NCBI GenBank assembly: GCA_903893795.1
Contig: CAITNO010000066.1
Coordinates: 1 to 64,000, forward strand
From: Candidatus Hydrogenedentota bacterium
GTDB lineage: Bacteria; Hydrogenedentota; Hydrogenedentia; Hydrogenedentales; CAITNO01
Direction: 5' to 3'
DNA length: 64,000 nucleotides
Part shown: positions 8,100 to 16,497 of the stretch, piece after piece
Layout: the number at the start of each line of letters is the position of its first letter
Position numbering within the stretch: the first letter of the stretch is position 1
Made by a program: the position numbers and the translations under genes
The notes under the pieces: model-generated
Seen by the model: only the letters and a program-made list of their open reading frames with translations
What the model was told of the DNA's origin: nothing
The model's database searches: none

Positions 8100-9401
8100 A
8101 TGGCCGAGAACGCTCAATACGACATATGCGTGATGGGACTGGGCTACATCGGCCTGCCGACGGCCGCCATGCTCTCCACCAGTGGAGCGATGGTGTTGGG
8201 GGTGGACACCAATGCGTCCGTCGTGGACACGGTGGGTAGGGGCGATATACACATTGAGGAGCCGGGGCTGAAAATGATTGTCCACGCCGCCATCGGTTCG
8301 GGGCGCCTGCGCACGGCCGTCGCGGCCGGTCCGGCCGACGTGTTTATCATTGCCGTGCCCACGCCGATCACGCCCGACAAGCACGCCGACATGGCCTGCG
8401 TGGTGGGCGCCGCAGAGGCGATTGTGCCCCATCTGCGCGCGGGCAATCTGGTCATCCTTGAGTCCACCTCACCGCCCGGAACTTGTGCTGATCTGGTTCG
8501 GCCCATATTGGAAAAGAGCGGACTGAAAGTGGGGGAGAGCCTCTATTTGGCTCATTGTCCCGAACGGGTGCTGCCGGGGCGTATCCTGGCGGAGCTGATT
8601 GCCAATGACCGTGTCATCGGCGGTTTTGACCGCGCGAGTGCAGAACGCGCCCGGGCCGTGTATGCCCGGTTTGTTGACGGCGAAATCTTCCTGACCGACA
8701 CGACGACCGCCGAGATGGTCAAGATCATCGAGAACACCTACCGCGACGTGAACATTGCGCTGGCAAATGAAACGGCGCTGATTTGCGAAAAGCTTGGCAT
8801 CGATTTTTGGGATGTGGCGCGTTATGCCAACCGCCATCCCCGGGTGCAATTGCACCATGCCGGCCCGGGTGTGGGCGGGCACTGCATTTCGGTCGATCCA
8901 TGGTTTCTGGTGGAGCGGTTTCCCGAAGACACCCCGATTATCGGATTGGCCCGCCAGCGAAACGATGCCATGCCCGCCCATGTGGTGGACAAGATATTGG
9001 AAATCGTTGGTGACAGGCCGAACCCCGTGATAGCCGCACTGGGCCTGGCCTACAAAGGCAACGTGGACGACCTGCGCGAGAGTCCCGCCCTCGAAGTGGT
9101 GCGCCTCCTGCGCGAAAAAAACTGTGAGGTGCGCGTGCACGACCCGCTCGTGAAGCATGCCCCTTTTGAGGTGTTGCCCCTCGAGGCCTGTCTGAGAAAT
9201 GCCGACTGTGCCGTCATTCTCACCGCCCACGACGCCTATGCGCAACTCGATCCCGCCTGGGCCGCAACGCTGATGTGCGACAGAAACGTCTACGACACAC
9301 ACCACCTCATAGACTGCAACGCATGGCGCGGCGCAGGGTTCAATGTGCTCCTGCACGGTTCCGGAAAGCCGAGAAATATAGTGAATTACAAACAGCAATA
9401 G
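8100..9401 (+). CDS. wecC: UDP-N-acetyl-D-mannosamine dehydrogenase
   Basis: The 433-residue nucleotide-sugar dehydrogenase oxidises UDP-ManNAc to UDP-ManNAcA using two NAD+. It shows the N-terminal Rossmann motif GLGYIGLPTAAML (residues 14-26), the VPTPI strand, LESTSPPGT, HCPERVLPG, the central helix with KIIENTYRDVNIALANE, and the catalytic Cys in GVGGHCISVDPWF (near residue 262). The C-terminal UDP-binding domain contains GLAYKGNVDDLRESPALEV. The match to WecC rather than UDP-glucose dehydrogenase rests on the wecB neighbour and the overall motif set. GGAGGA eight bases before ATG 8100 sets the start. Confidence 0.92.
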   Translation: MAENAQYDICVMGLGYIGLPTAAMLSTSGAMVLGVDTNASVVDTVGRGDIHIEEPGLKMIVHAAIGSGRLRTAVAAGPADVFIIAVPTPITPDKHADMACVVGAAEAIVPHLRAGNLVILESTSPPGTCADLVRPILEKSGLKVGESLYLAHCPERVLPGRILAELIANDRVIGGFDRASAERARAVYARFVDGEIFLTDTTTAEMVKIIENTYRDVNIALANETALICEKLGIDFWDVARYANRHPRVQLHHAGPGVGGHCISVDPWFLVERFPEDTPIIGLARQRNDAMPAHVVDKILEIVGDRPNPVIAALGLAYKGNVDDLRESPALEVVRLLREKNCEVRVHDPLVKHAPFEVLPLEACLRNADCAVILTAHDAYAQLDPAWAATLMCDRNVYDTHHLIDCNAWRGAGFNVLLHGSGKPRNIVNYKQQ

Positions 9402-9425
9402 TGGCGGTGCTTTCCTCCAGTGTGG

Positions 9426-9445
9426 GGCAGACATTTCTGTCTGCC
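9426..9445. repeat. Hairpin repeat after wecC
   Basis: A perfect 8-bp inverted repeat, GGCAGACA and TGTCTGCC around a 4-base loop, starts 24 bases after the wecC stop. No T tract follows, so it is a poor intrinsic terminator. It resembles the other short extragenic palindromes at 10673-10691 and 33217-33231 in layout. Confidence 0.55.
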
Positions 9446-9707
9446 GATGGAAATGCACTACATAGATGGCTGAACTTTCCGCTATATTCTGTATTCACGC
9501 GTGAATCCCTCTTATGCCTTTTTCGTGCGGTTCGGCGAATTCCGTGGTTCAGTTTTCTCCCGGGTCTTGGTTGCGGCCAACGGTCGTGCCAGAAGTTCCT
9601 TTCTGTTCCAGGCAGGCTCCTGCGGCCAGTTTCCGCGAGGCTGTGTATGAATCGGCTTTTGTCGATCCCTAAGATTGTGAGTGTGAATTGTATGGCGGGA
9701 AGGTCTA

Positions 9708-9749
9708 TTGAACCGGCGCTTGAGTCCTGTGGTATAATTCTTACCGGTA
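9708..9749 (+). promoter_or_regulatory. Promoter and possible operator of the VapBC-type pair
   Basis: TTGAAC (9708-9713) and a perfect TATAAT (9733-9738) are separated by 19 bases. An 8-base palindrome TACCGGTA (9742-9749) sits at the expected transcription start, a position suited to autorepression by the antitoxin. The spacing is one or two bases longer than ideal. Confidence 0.5.
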
Positions 9750-9778
9750 TGAGTATTACCACAGCGAAAGGAAATGCC

Positions 9779-10006
9779 ATGCGCGTCACAACAAAGGGTC
9801 AGGTAACCATACCCCTTGCATTGCGGGAGAAGGCGGGCATTGTTGCCGGTAGTGAGGTGGAGTTTTTCGAGGAGGGTCGCAGACTATATTTGAGAAAGGT
9901 GCAGGCTGTCGGGAGGGGAGAGGCACTTGTGGGACAGATGGCCGGCAGGGGCAGTGTGGGCATGTCCACCGACGAGATCATGAAGCTCACGCGGGGTGAG
10001 CGCTAA
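9779..10006 (+). CDS. AbrB/MazE-type antitoxin
   Basis: This 75-residue protein opens with MRVTTKGQVTIPLALREKAGI, the classic swapped-hairpin AbrB DNA-binding fold. A Glu-rich strand and a C-terminal toxin-binding tail (SVGMSTDEIMKLTRGER) follow. It would repress its own promoter and neutralise the PIN toxin encoded next. A much longer open frame extends upstream, but the ATG at 9779 has a GAAAGGAA ribosome binding site and begins exactly at the domain start. The stop codon overlaps the toxin start (TAATG), which is typical of vapBC operons. Confidence 0.88.
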   Translation: MRVTTKGQVTIPLALREKAGIVAGSEVEFFEEGRRLYLRKVQAVGRGEALVGQMAGRGSVGMSTDEIMKLTRGER

Positions 10007-10407
10007 TGTCGGTGATGGTGGATTCCTGCGTGTATCTAGACATATTCACGCGGGACCCTAACTGGTGTGAATGGTCTTCGCGGGTTTTGTCCGACGCCGC
10101 CAACGAAGGTGTCATTGTCCTTAACCCAGTCATCTATGCGGAGATTTCTATTCGATTTGAGCGCATCGAGGAAATCGAAGCACTGCTTCCCGCAGAGGTC
10201 TTCGAGTATCGCCCCATTCCCCGCGAAGCGGCCTTTCTTGCCGGGAAATGTTTTCTGGAGTACAAGCGGCGCGGCGGTCAGATGTCATCGCCCTTGCCGG
10301 ACTTCTTCATTGGCGCCCATGCCGCTGTGGCAAACTTGAGCCTGGTCACACGCGACCCGAAGCGGTTTCGGGATTATTTCCCGGGCTTGAAATTAATCTC
10401 TCCCTGA
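10006..10407 (+). CDS. PIN-domain toxin (VapC family)
   Basis: The 133-residue protein is a PIN-fold ribonuclease. The acidic active-site residues are visible at D6 (VDSCVYLD), E46 (VIYAEISIRF), D99 (LPDFFIGAHA) and D117 (VTRDPKRF). VapC toxins cleave tRNA or rRNA when released from their antitoxin. The ATG overlaps the antitoxin stop by one base, indicating coupled translation. Length and motifs are complete, so it is probably functional. The next feature downstream is tRNA-Pro on the other strand. Confidence 0.9.
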   Translation: MSVMVDSCVYLDIFTRDPNWCEWSSRVLSDAANEGVIVLNPVIYAEISIRFERIEEIEALLPAEVFEYRPIPREAAFLAGKCFLEYKRRGGQMSSPLPDFFIGAHAAVANLSLVTRDPKRFRDYFPGLKLISP

Positions 10408-10513
10408 GGGAGGTTTACCCGGTCGACTTTTGTGGATACTTGAAAATGGGCGTTGTCCCCGCACCTTCTTGGGTCTGGGGAGCCAGTTGCCGCCCTTTCA
10501 GAGGGAAAAGAAA

Positions 10514-10591
10514 TGGTCGGGGCGGCGGGATTCGAACCCGCGACCTCCTGGTCCCAAACCAGGCGCGCTAACCGGGCTGCGCTACGCCCCG
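10514..10591 (-). tRNA. tRNA-Pro (anticodon TGG)
   Basis: On the minus strand the 7-bp acceptor CGGGGCG pairs with CGCCCCG. The anticodon loop TTTGGGA carries TGG on a CCTGG/CCAGG stem. The T arm contains GGTTCGAATCC, and CCA is encoded (10516-10514) after the discriminator A. The 78 bases fold as a normal cloverleaf. Confidence 0.95.
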
Positions 10592-10602
10592 ACAGGAGCC
10601 GG

Positions 10603-10632
10603 ATCCTAACATAGCGGAGGGGATGCGGCCAA
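10603..10632 (-). promoter_or_regulatory. Possible promoter of tRNA-Pro
   Basis: TTGGCC (10632-10627) and TAGGAT (10608-10603) are 18 bases apart on the minus strand. They would start transcription about five bases before the tRNA. Confidence 0.45.
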
Positions 10633-10667
10633 ATGTATGGAAAAAAGCACGTGCCCAAGTCGGCAAA

Positions 10668-10692
10668 TGTAGACGCGGCATCCTGCCGCGTT
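10668..10692. repeat. Extragenic palindrome, copy 1
   Basis: An 8-bp stem ACGCGGCA/TGCCGCGT surrounds a TCC loop (10673-10691). The element with its flanks (GTAGA before, GTT after) is nearly identical to the one at 33209-33233, which identifies a dispersed repeat. Confidence 0.6.
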
Positions 10693-10717
10693 CTGGTCAG
10701 GGCAAGTTGCAGATTAT

Positions 10718-10745
10718 AGAGGAAAGAGGCTGGAAACCTCTTCTA
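10718..10745. repeat. Extragenic hairpin with AAGAGG/CCTCTT stem
   Basis: A 6-bp stem (10724-10729 with 10737-10742) encloses a 7-base loop and lies 33 bases after the 10668 palindrome. On the minus strand it also begins GTAGAAGAGG, echoing the GTAGA lead of the other copies. It is probably a second kind of dispersed extragenic repeat. Confidence 0.45.
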
Positions 10746-10784
10746 CTCAATGCTCACCATTCGCTTTGATCATGATGCAGTGGG

Positions 10785-11774
10785 CTACTTTTCCGGGTGC
10801 AGTCGCTCGGCGATCAATTGGGCCGCACCGAGCACGCCCGCGTTGTCGCCCAGTTTGGCGGGGAGGATGCGGACGTTCTTGCGCAGGAAGGGCATGGCGT
10901 GGTCGGCCACGCCGCGGTTGATTTCTTCCATGAACAGTTCGGGCATGGCTTCCACCAGCCCTCCGCCAAAGACCACGGCCTCGGGGCTGAGAATGTTGAT
11001 GAGGTTGCCGGTGGCCATGCCGATGTAGTAGGCGGCCTGGCGCACCACGCCTTCGACCATGCTTTCCCCTGCTTTGATGGCCTTGGCGATAATGCCGCTG
11101 CGGATGTTTGCCAGGTCGGTGCCGCAGTTTTCGAGGATGTAGGGGGCGTCCTCACGGGCTGCGAGCGCGGCAATTTCCTTGGCGATGGCGATGCGCGAGG
11201 CGACGGCCTCAAGGCAGCCGCGTTTGCCGCAGCCGCAGTAGGGACCGTCAAGCGCAACGGTCATGTGCCCGACTTCCCCGGCGGCACCGGAGAAACCATG
11301 CACCATCTTGCCGTCCACAATGATGCCGCCGCCGATGCCGGTGCCGGGGAAAATGCCCACAACATTGCGGCAGTCGCTGATGTCACCGAAACACCATTCA
11401 CCGTAGGTGCCCACATTGACGTCGTTGTCCACCACCACGGGCACCCCGAATTCATTGGCCAGCATATCGGCCAGGGGGAAGTCTTTCCAGCCCAGGTTGG
11501 GCGTGTCGATGATGACGCCCGTGTTGGGGTCCAGCGGGCCGGGGGAACCGACGCCGATGCCGTGGATTTTCGGATTGCCCGCCTCTTCCAGCGCCGCCCG
11601 CAAAACCGTGACAATGCGACCCTCCGTACTGCCCTGTTTCGCGGCCTTGCCCTTGCTCTTCTTGCGGCAGGTGCCCAGCACCTCAAAATCCCGGTTGTAC
11701 ACTGTGGCCAGCATTTTTGTTCCGCCGATGTCCACACCCACGATCTTCTCGTTTGCTTTAAGGAGCTTCTTCAT
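10785..11774 (-). CDS. ROK-family sugar kinase (glucokinase-like)
   Basis: The 329-residue protein has the actin-like ATPase fold of ROK kinases. Motifs are VGVDIGGTKMLATVYN (phosphate 1, about 9-24), GIGVGSPGPLDPNTG, VVVDNDVNVGTYGEW, GIFPGTGIGGGII (phosphate 2) and GEVGHMTV. The zinc-binding signature CGCGKRGCLE follows, confirming ROK rather than another hexokinase family. It phosphorylates glucose or another hexose in the cytoplasm. The longer open frame adds 26 unlikely residues; ATG 11774 has an AAGGCGGA ribosome binding site and begins right before the kinase fold. It is unlinked to any transporter here, so the substrate is inferred only from the family. It lacks the N-terminal HTH of ROK repressors. 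Confidence 0.92.
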   Translation of the reverse strand: MKKLLKANEKIVGVDIGGTKMLATVYNRDFEVLGTCRKKSKGKAAKQGSTEGRIVTVLRAALEEAGNPKIHGIGVGSPGPLDPNTGVIIDTPNLGWKDFPLADMLANEFGVPVVVDNDVNVGTYGEWCFGDISDCRNVVGIFPGTGIGGGIIVDGKMVHGFSGAAGEVGHMTVALDGPYCGCGKRGCLEAVASRIAIAKEIAALAAREDAPYILENCGTDLANIRSGIIAKAIKAGESMVEGVVRQAAYYIGMATGNLINILSPEAVVFGGGLVEAMPELFMEEINRGVADHAMPFLRKNVRILPAKLGDNAGVLGAAQLIAERLHPEK

Positions 11775-12002
11775 TCCAATCCGCCTTTCATTGTGCGCAA
11801 CGCCTGTCCCATTCATTGGCCGGTGCAGGACCCCAGACCGCGCGTGAATCATAACATGCCAAATCAGGAAGTGGAAACATGTTCGACCATGAGAGCGTGT
11901 CCAGTTTCTAGAGTGGCCCGCCCACCCATTGCCGCTGTGATGAAAAGCCGTGCCGTTTTCATCCCAATGCGTTGAAAAGGGGTTCGCCGACTTTCATAAC
12001 AA

Positions 12003-12032
12003 TTGAATTTGGCGGCATTGCTCTGATAAGAT
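12003..12032 (+). promoter_or_regulatory. Promoter of tRNA-Ala
   Basis: TTGAAT (12003-12008) and TAAGAT (12027-12032) are 18 bases apart. They end 11 bases before the tRNA 5' end. Confidence 0.6.
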
Positions 12033-12043
12033 AACTTTGCTCT

Positions 12044-12119
<76 letters not shown>

Positions 12120-12134
12120 GTTTCAGAGACAAAT

Positions 12135-12180
12135 CGCCCTCTCCGTGACGTTGGTCGCGGAGAGGGCGTTCTGTTTGTTG
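12135..12180 (+). terminator. Rho-independent terminator after tRNA-Ala
   Basis: A perfect 11-bp stem (CGCCCTCTCCG, 12135-12145, with 12158-12168) is followed by a T-rich tract. It sits between convergent transcripts. The opposite side has ATTTGTC, so weak bidirectional use for the acylase gene is possible. Confidence 0.8.
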
Positions 12181-12186
12181 CCCCTG

Positions 12187-14790
12187 CTACGGTTGCAGTG
12201 TGAGCCGCTTTTCTGTGGTGGCCTCAACTGCGGGTCTTGTCCAGGCCATGTTGCGGTGCTGCACGTCTATCCACTGCTGGATTTGGTCACTGTAGTTCCC
12301 CGAGGCGGGGTGGCCGCTCTGGCCGGGGGCAAGGTCTATGAGACTGTTGTCCCAGTCCCCCACGTCGAGAATCATCCGCATGAAGGGCGCGTATCCCACG
12401 TTGAAGGTGCCGTTCTCATCGACCGCCTCGGCAAGGTTAACTGTCTCCTGTGTGCCGGGCAGGCCGTAGGGTCCCCGGTTCACCAGTCCCTCGAGGAGTC
12501 CGATGCCGCTGACGCCCAGCGGGTTGTTCACAAAAGTGAGTGTGTGCGCCTTGCCCCAAACCCAGTCTGCCTGATTGTCGCCGTAGCGGGCATGGAGGTC
12601 CGTGTTCGCCTCGGTGAGCGCCCGTTGGAGTATGGTGTCGCGGTCCTCCACAACACCGACGGTCGTCTTGTCGTCCCACCAGTCGTTGTTGGGTTCTGCG
12701 AGCAGCAGCTTCACGGCATACATGGCACCGTCGGGCGGTTCAGGCACTGGCGCTTCGTCCTCATAGATGTCTTTGAGGAGGTGGGTGTAGAACAGCCAGT
12801 AATAGGTGGCCTGTGTGCTGTCCGTCGTGAATGTGTGGTCCCATTGCATGAGGCTGTCGCGCTGCGCGGCGACAGGGGGCTCAGCAATGGTCAAGGATGA
12901 GACATAGGGCAGAATGTCATCGACGCTTGTCTGGGCAACGTCGGCCTGTATGCGGGCAAAATCCTGGAGGGAGAAGGGGGCCGTGCCGTCCAGGAGGGAG
13001 GTCAGGCGCTCTGCGCGGTAGCCATAATAGGAAGTCGGCTGAAAGTACACATTGACGTCGGCACCGTACTTGGCTGCGAGCATGCCGAAGAAGTCGGGCG
13101 GGGCAACCGCCTGGTTGGTGTGGATGATGAAACCCCGTGAAGGATTGTAGATGAATGGGAAATCGTCGTAATCGACGAAGCCCTTCCACAAATAGGCGGA
13201 GGTCCAGCCGGGTGCCGGGGTCAGGCCGCTGTGGTTCTTTGCCCGCACAGGGGCCGTGCCGGTGAGCTGATAGCCGATGTTGCCCTCAGAGTCGGCGTAA
13301 CTGAGGTTGCAGGAGGGTTGGTACCAGTAGCGCAGCGCGCTGTGGAAATCCTTCCAGTCTGCAGCCTTCTGCAATTGGTACAGGGCGTCGCCGAGGCGGC
13401 CGGGGTCAAGACCCACCCAGCGCAACGCCAGCGGGCGGTTGCTCTGGATCATTCGCACCCCGCTCCCGTCTTGCACGAAGGTGTCGTTGATAATGGGGCC
13501 GTGGATGGTGGACCGAATATGAACCGTGACCGGGTCAGCGCCGGCAATGTTGAAGCTTTCTGAGCGCAGGGCAAAGGGCACATACTGGCCGTTCCAGAGG
13601 TATTCCTCCAAGGGCTTTTGCGGATTGACTTTGATTTCGTAGGTGTCCCAGGCATCCACACCCTTGCCAATCGTGATACCCCAGGCCACCTTCGCGTTGT
13701 GTCCGATCGCCACGCCCAGGAAGGCAGGGAAGGCCACTCCGGCCATTTCCATCGGGGCCTCTGTGTCGTTGCCCGCGCTGTGCAGCGCGATTTCATAGTA
13801 TAGCGAAGGGGTGTTCATGCCCAGGTGCGGGTCGTTTTCCAATATGGGGCGACCCGTCTTGGATAGGGAGGCATTCACTATCCAACTGTTGCTTCCGAGC
13901 GGCGCCGACATGAATCCCTTGGGCAATCCGGGTACACTGGCATAGAGATTGTTTCGCGCGGCAGCATTATCATGGAGGAGGGGGCCGTCTGTTCTTGGGA
14001 GGCCGGCATTCAGCGTCCAGTCCATACCGCCGGACGGTGAGGGCAGCAGCCCTCGGAGTGGACCGGATGCCTTGGCGGAGAGCACGTTCTGGTAGGCAAG
14101 GTCGGATTCCTGGAGAATGGTGGGCTTGACGCCATAGGGGAGCGGGGGAGACCAGTATTTCATGCGTGCCGCGCCCACCTTCGCCAGCACGTCCTCCATA
14201 ACCGCCTCGTCATTCATGGGGGAACCCTGTTGGAATTCTATAATCTTTCCGAAAACGAGGGAGTCAGCCACGCTCCAGGGCGTGACCTGCACGGTTGTTC
14301 CGGTTAAGGACAGCGCCGCGTATTCCATGGCGAGCCGTTCGGGCGGACGCGACATGATATAAGCGTTCACTCCGTCGGTAAAGGACTGTGCCGCGGCTCT
14401 CGTCTCGGGTTCGAGGAGCGCCTCTTCCTGTTGCGCGGTTTCATACAAATGCAGGGTTCTCAGATAGATATCGTCCGACAGTGTTGAGTTGCCGAGCATT
14501 TCGCTGAGGGCGCCCCGGCCCACGTGGCGAAAAAGTTCCATTTCCCACCATCGGTCCTGTGCGTGTGTGTAACCCTGCGCAAAGAAGAGGTCATGGCGGT
14601 TCTGGGCATAGATGTGGGGCACTCCCCACTTGTCCCGCAACACTTCCACGGGGGACTGCAAACCGGAGGCCGACAGGGTGCCATCATGCTCGGGCAGTGG
14701 TCCTGCGGTCAGTCCCGTAATGATGCTGCATCCCGCGCTGAAGAAGAACACGCCGGAAATTGCGGCCCAAGAAATGCAACGGTGGCTCAT
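12187..14790 (-). CDS. Penicillin acylase family lipoprotein
   Basis: The 867-residue precursor belongs to the Ntn-hydrolase penicillin acylase (S45) family, which cleaves amide bonds of beta-lactams or acyl-homoserine lactones after self-processing into alpha and beta chains. A lipobox SAGC (about residue 26) ends the signal peptide, so it is probably anchored on the periplasmic side. The alpha chain begins VLRDKWGVPHIYAQNRHDLFFAQGY. The autoprocessing site is LGSNSWIV near residue 299, with Ser as the new N-terminal nucleophile, followed by the ILENDPHLG strand. Beta-chain family blocks VAWGITIGKGVDAWDTYEIK and NLSYADSEGNIGYQLTG are present. AAGGAG seven bases before ATG 14790 fixes the start, six codons inside the longest frame. 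The substrate is not predictable. Confidence 0.92.
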   Translation of the reverse strand: MSHRCISWAAISGVFFFSAGCSIITGLTAGPLPEHDGTLSASGLQSPVEVLRDKWGVPHIYAQNRHDLFFAQGYTHAQDRWWEMELFRHVGRGALSEMLGNSTLSDDIYLRTLHLYETAQQEEALLEPETRAAAQSFTDGVNAYIMSRPPERLAMEYAALSLTGTTVQVTPWSVADSLVFGKIIEFQQGSPMNDEAVMEDVLAKVGAARMKYWSPPLPYGVKPTILQESDLAYQNVLSAKASGPLRGLLPSPSGGMDWTLNAGLPRTDGPLLHDNAAARNNLYASVPGLPKGFMSAPLGSNSWIVNASLSKTGRPILENDPHLGMNTPSLYYEIALHSAGNDTEAPMEMAGVAFPAFLGVAIGHNAKVAWGITIGKGVDAWDTYEIKVNPQKPLEEYLWNGQYVPFALRSESFNIAGADPVTVHIRSTIHGPIINDTFVQDGSGVRMIQSNRPLALRWVGLDPGRLGDALYQLQKAADWKDFHSALRYWYQPSCNLSYADSEGNIGYQLTGTAPVRAKNHSGLTPAPGWTSAYLWKGFVDYDDFPFIYNPSRGFIIHTNQAVAPPDFFGMLAAKYGADVNVYFQPTSYYGYRAERLTSLLDGTAPFSLQDFARIQADVAQTSVDDILPYVSSLTIAEPPVAAQRDSLMQWDHTFTTDSTQATYYWLFYTHLLKDIYEDEAPVPEPPDGAMYAVKLLLAEPNNDWWDDKTTVGVVEDRDTILQRALTEANTDLHARYGDNQADWVWGKAHTLTFVNNPLGVSGIGLLEGLVNRGPYGLPGTQETVNLAEAVDENGTFNVGYAPFMRMILDVGDWDNSLIDLAPGQSGHPASGNYSDQIQQWIDVQHRNMAWTRPAVEATTEKRLTLQP

Positions 14791-14804
14791 GTTACAACTC
14801 CTTG

Positions 14805-14847
14805 CCAAAAGTGAAACCCGCCGTCATTGTACAATGAAACGGCGGGT
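14805..14847 (-). terminator. Rho-independent terminator of the efflux operon
   Basis: A 9-bp perfect stem (14816-14824 with 14839-14847) has an inner CATTG/CAATG stem and is followed on the minus strand by TTTCACTTTT. It lies 30 bases after the stop of the outer-membrane factor gene, just upstream of the acylase start. Confidence 0.75.
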
Positions 14848-14877
14848 CTTCCAACCTGTTGCAAGGCTTTAACTCGT

Positions 14878-16497
14878 TTATTGCGCCTTAACGGATGTTT
14901 GCGGATTCGCCGCATCAGTAGTGACGGGCGCGTTTGTCTCCCAACCGCCACCCAGGGCTTTGTACAGGGAGACAAGGTCGGTCAGCACCATGCTTTGGCT
15001 TTGCACGAGCAGATCCTGCATTTCATAGACCGAGGACTGGGCCACGAGCACGTTGAGGAATCCCTCCAGCCCGCTGGTGTAACGTTCATTTGCCAGCTTG
15101 AGCGCTTTCTCACTGGAAGTGGCGCTTTCGCGGAGCGACTCCCTCCGTACCTGCTCGTTGGCAAAAGAAACGAGACCGTTTTCGACATCGGCCAGCGCAA
15201 TGAGAATGCTCTGTTCGTACTGGATGGCGGCCTGTTCCTGACGCGCATTTTGCGCTTCGATGTTGGCGCGGATGCGTCCTCCCTGGAAAATCGGCACCGA
15301 CACGCCCGGACCGATGGACCACATGCGGCTGGCGCTGTTGAGCAGGCTGCCCAATGTGACGCTCTGGCCGGTGAGGTTGCCGGTCAGCGTGAATTTCGGG
15401 AACTGCTCGGCCATGGCCTGCCCTATGCGGGCTGTGGAGGCGGCAAGCTGACGCTCGGCCTGGCGAATGTCTGGTCTGCGCCGCAGCAGGTCCGACGGTA
15501 CGCCCACAGGAACGGCCGCAGGCGGCGCGGGCAGTGGGGCAAGAGCGCCCAGTTCTTCCTTGAGTGCGTCCGGTTCGGCCGCCAGCAATACGGCCAATCG
15601 GTGCATGGACACCTGCACCTGCGTCTCCAGCAGGGGGATCTGGGATTTGGTGCTGAAAACCTGTGCCTGCGCGCGCACACTGTCCAGTTCACTGCTTAAT
15701 CCGGCCTGAAAACGGTCCGCTGTAAGCCGCGCCGTATTCTCCTGGGCCTCAATATTCTTTCGGGTAATATCGAGCCGATTCTGGGAGGTGCGCAGTTCAA
15801 CATAACTCAGCCCAATCTCGGAGGCCAGTGAGGCAAACACGCCACGGCGATATTCCCCGGTGGCCGCCAAGTCGGCGTCGGCGGCCTCCAATGCACGCTG
15901 TTTGCCGCCGAAGATGTCCAGTTCCCATGCCGCATCCAGGCCGGTCTGAAACAGGTCGGACTGGCGGGAGGGCGTGCTCTGGGAGCCCGGTGTATAACTG
16001 AGGGTCGTGCTACCCGTGGAGCCGACACCATTCTGCATGACGGAGAAATTGCGGCCGCGCAGACTGACGCTGGGGGTGACCCCGGCGGCAGAAGCTGTTC
16101 CGCCCACAGTGACCGGAGAGCCGGAGGACTGCGTCTTCTGTTCGACAGATTCGGTACGCCTGTAGGAGGCGGTCGCGCCGATGGAGGGCAACAGGCCGGC
16201 GGCGGCAATGCCGCGCGCGGCTCGTGCTTCGCGAATTCGGGCCCCGGCGAGTTTCAGGTCGAGATTCTTTTCCACACCGCGCACTATCAGGGAAGTTAGA
16301 ACGGGGTCGTTGAGCGTGGTCCACCACGCTGCCGCTTCGAGGGCGGGTGTAGCCGCTTCGGCACCGGGGGAGAGGGACGACCACTTGTCCGGGACGGCCT
16401 TCTCGGGCGTTTTGTAGTCCGGTCCGGTCTTGCATCCGCCGCAGCAAAGTGCGGTCAGGACGAGCAGGGGAAGGACGCGCTTACGCAGCATGGTCAT
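14878..16497 (-). CDS. Outer-membrane efflux lipoprotein (NodT/OprM family)
   Basis: The 539-residue protein is the TolC-type channel of the RND pump. It has a lipoprotein signal ending LCCGGC (Cys about residue 22), then CKTGPDYKTPEKAVPDKW, the usual NodT-family opening. Two duplicated coiled-coil hairpin repeats follow: LDLKLAGARIREARAARGIAAAGLLP and, later, RPDIRQAERQLAASTARIGQAMAEQFPKF. It forms a trimeric channel in the outer membrane. A poly-Ser/Thr/Gly segment (about 110-190) is somewhat longer than in OprM and may be an extended surface loop. It is the last gene of the operon, overlaps the pump gene by four bases and is followed by a terminator. Confidence 0.93.
   Translation of the reverse strand: MTMLRKRVLPLLVLTALCCGGCKTGPDYKTPEKAVPDKWSSLSPGAEAATPALEAAAWWTTLNDPVLTSLIVRGVEKNLDLKLAGARIREARAARGIAAAGLLPSIGATASYRRTESVEQKTQSSGSPVTVGGTASAAGVTPSVSLRGRNFSVMQNGVGSTGSTTLSYTPGSQSTPSRQSDLFQTGLDAAWELDIFGGKQRALEAADADLAATGEYRRGVFASLASEIGLSYVELRTSQNRLDITRKNIEAQENTARLTADRFQAGLSSELDSVRAQAQVFSTKSQIPLLETQVQVSMHRLAVLLAAEPDALKEELGALAPLPAPPAAVPVGVPSDLLRRRPDIRQAERQLAASTARIGQAMAEQFPKFTLTGNLTGQSVTLGSLLNSASRMWSIGPGVSVPIFQGGRIRANIEAQNARQEQAAIQYEQSILIALADVENGLVSFANEQVRRESLRESATSSEKALKLANERYTSGLEGFLNVLVAQSSVYEMQDLLVQSQSMVLTDLVSLYKALGGGWETNAPVTTDAANPQTSVKAQ

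Larger units (their letters stand above)
9402..9778. other. Intergenic region with repeat hairpin and VapBC promoter
   Basis: This 377-base gap separates wecC from the antitoxin gene. It contains the hairpin repeat at 9426-9445 and a promoter/operator at 9708-9749. A reading frame runs through it into the antitoxin, but the composition is not protein-like and the antitoxin start has its own ribosome binding site. Nothing else was recognised. Confidence 0.5.

Noticed and set aside
9426..9445. Terminator after wecC
   Set aside because: The stem is good but no T tract follows on either strand; treated as a repeat instead.
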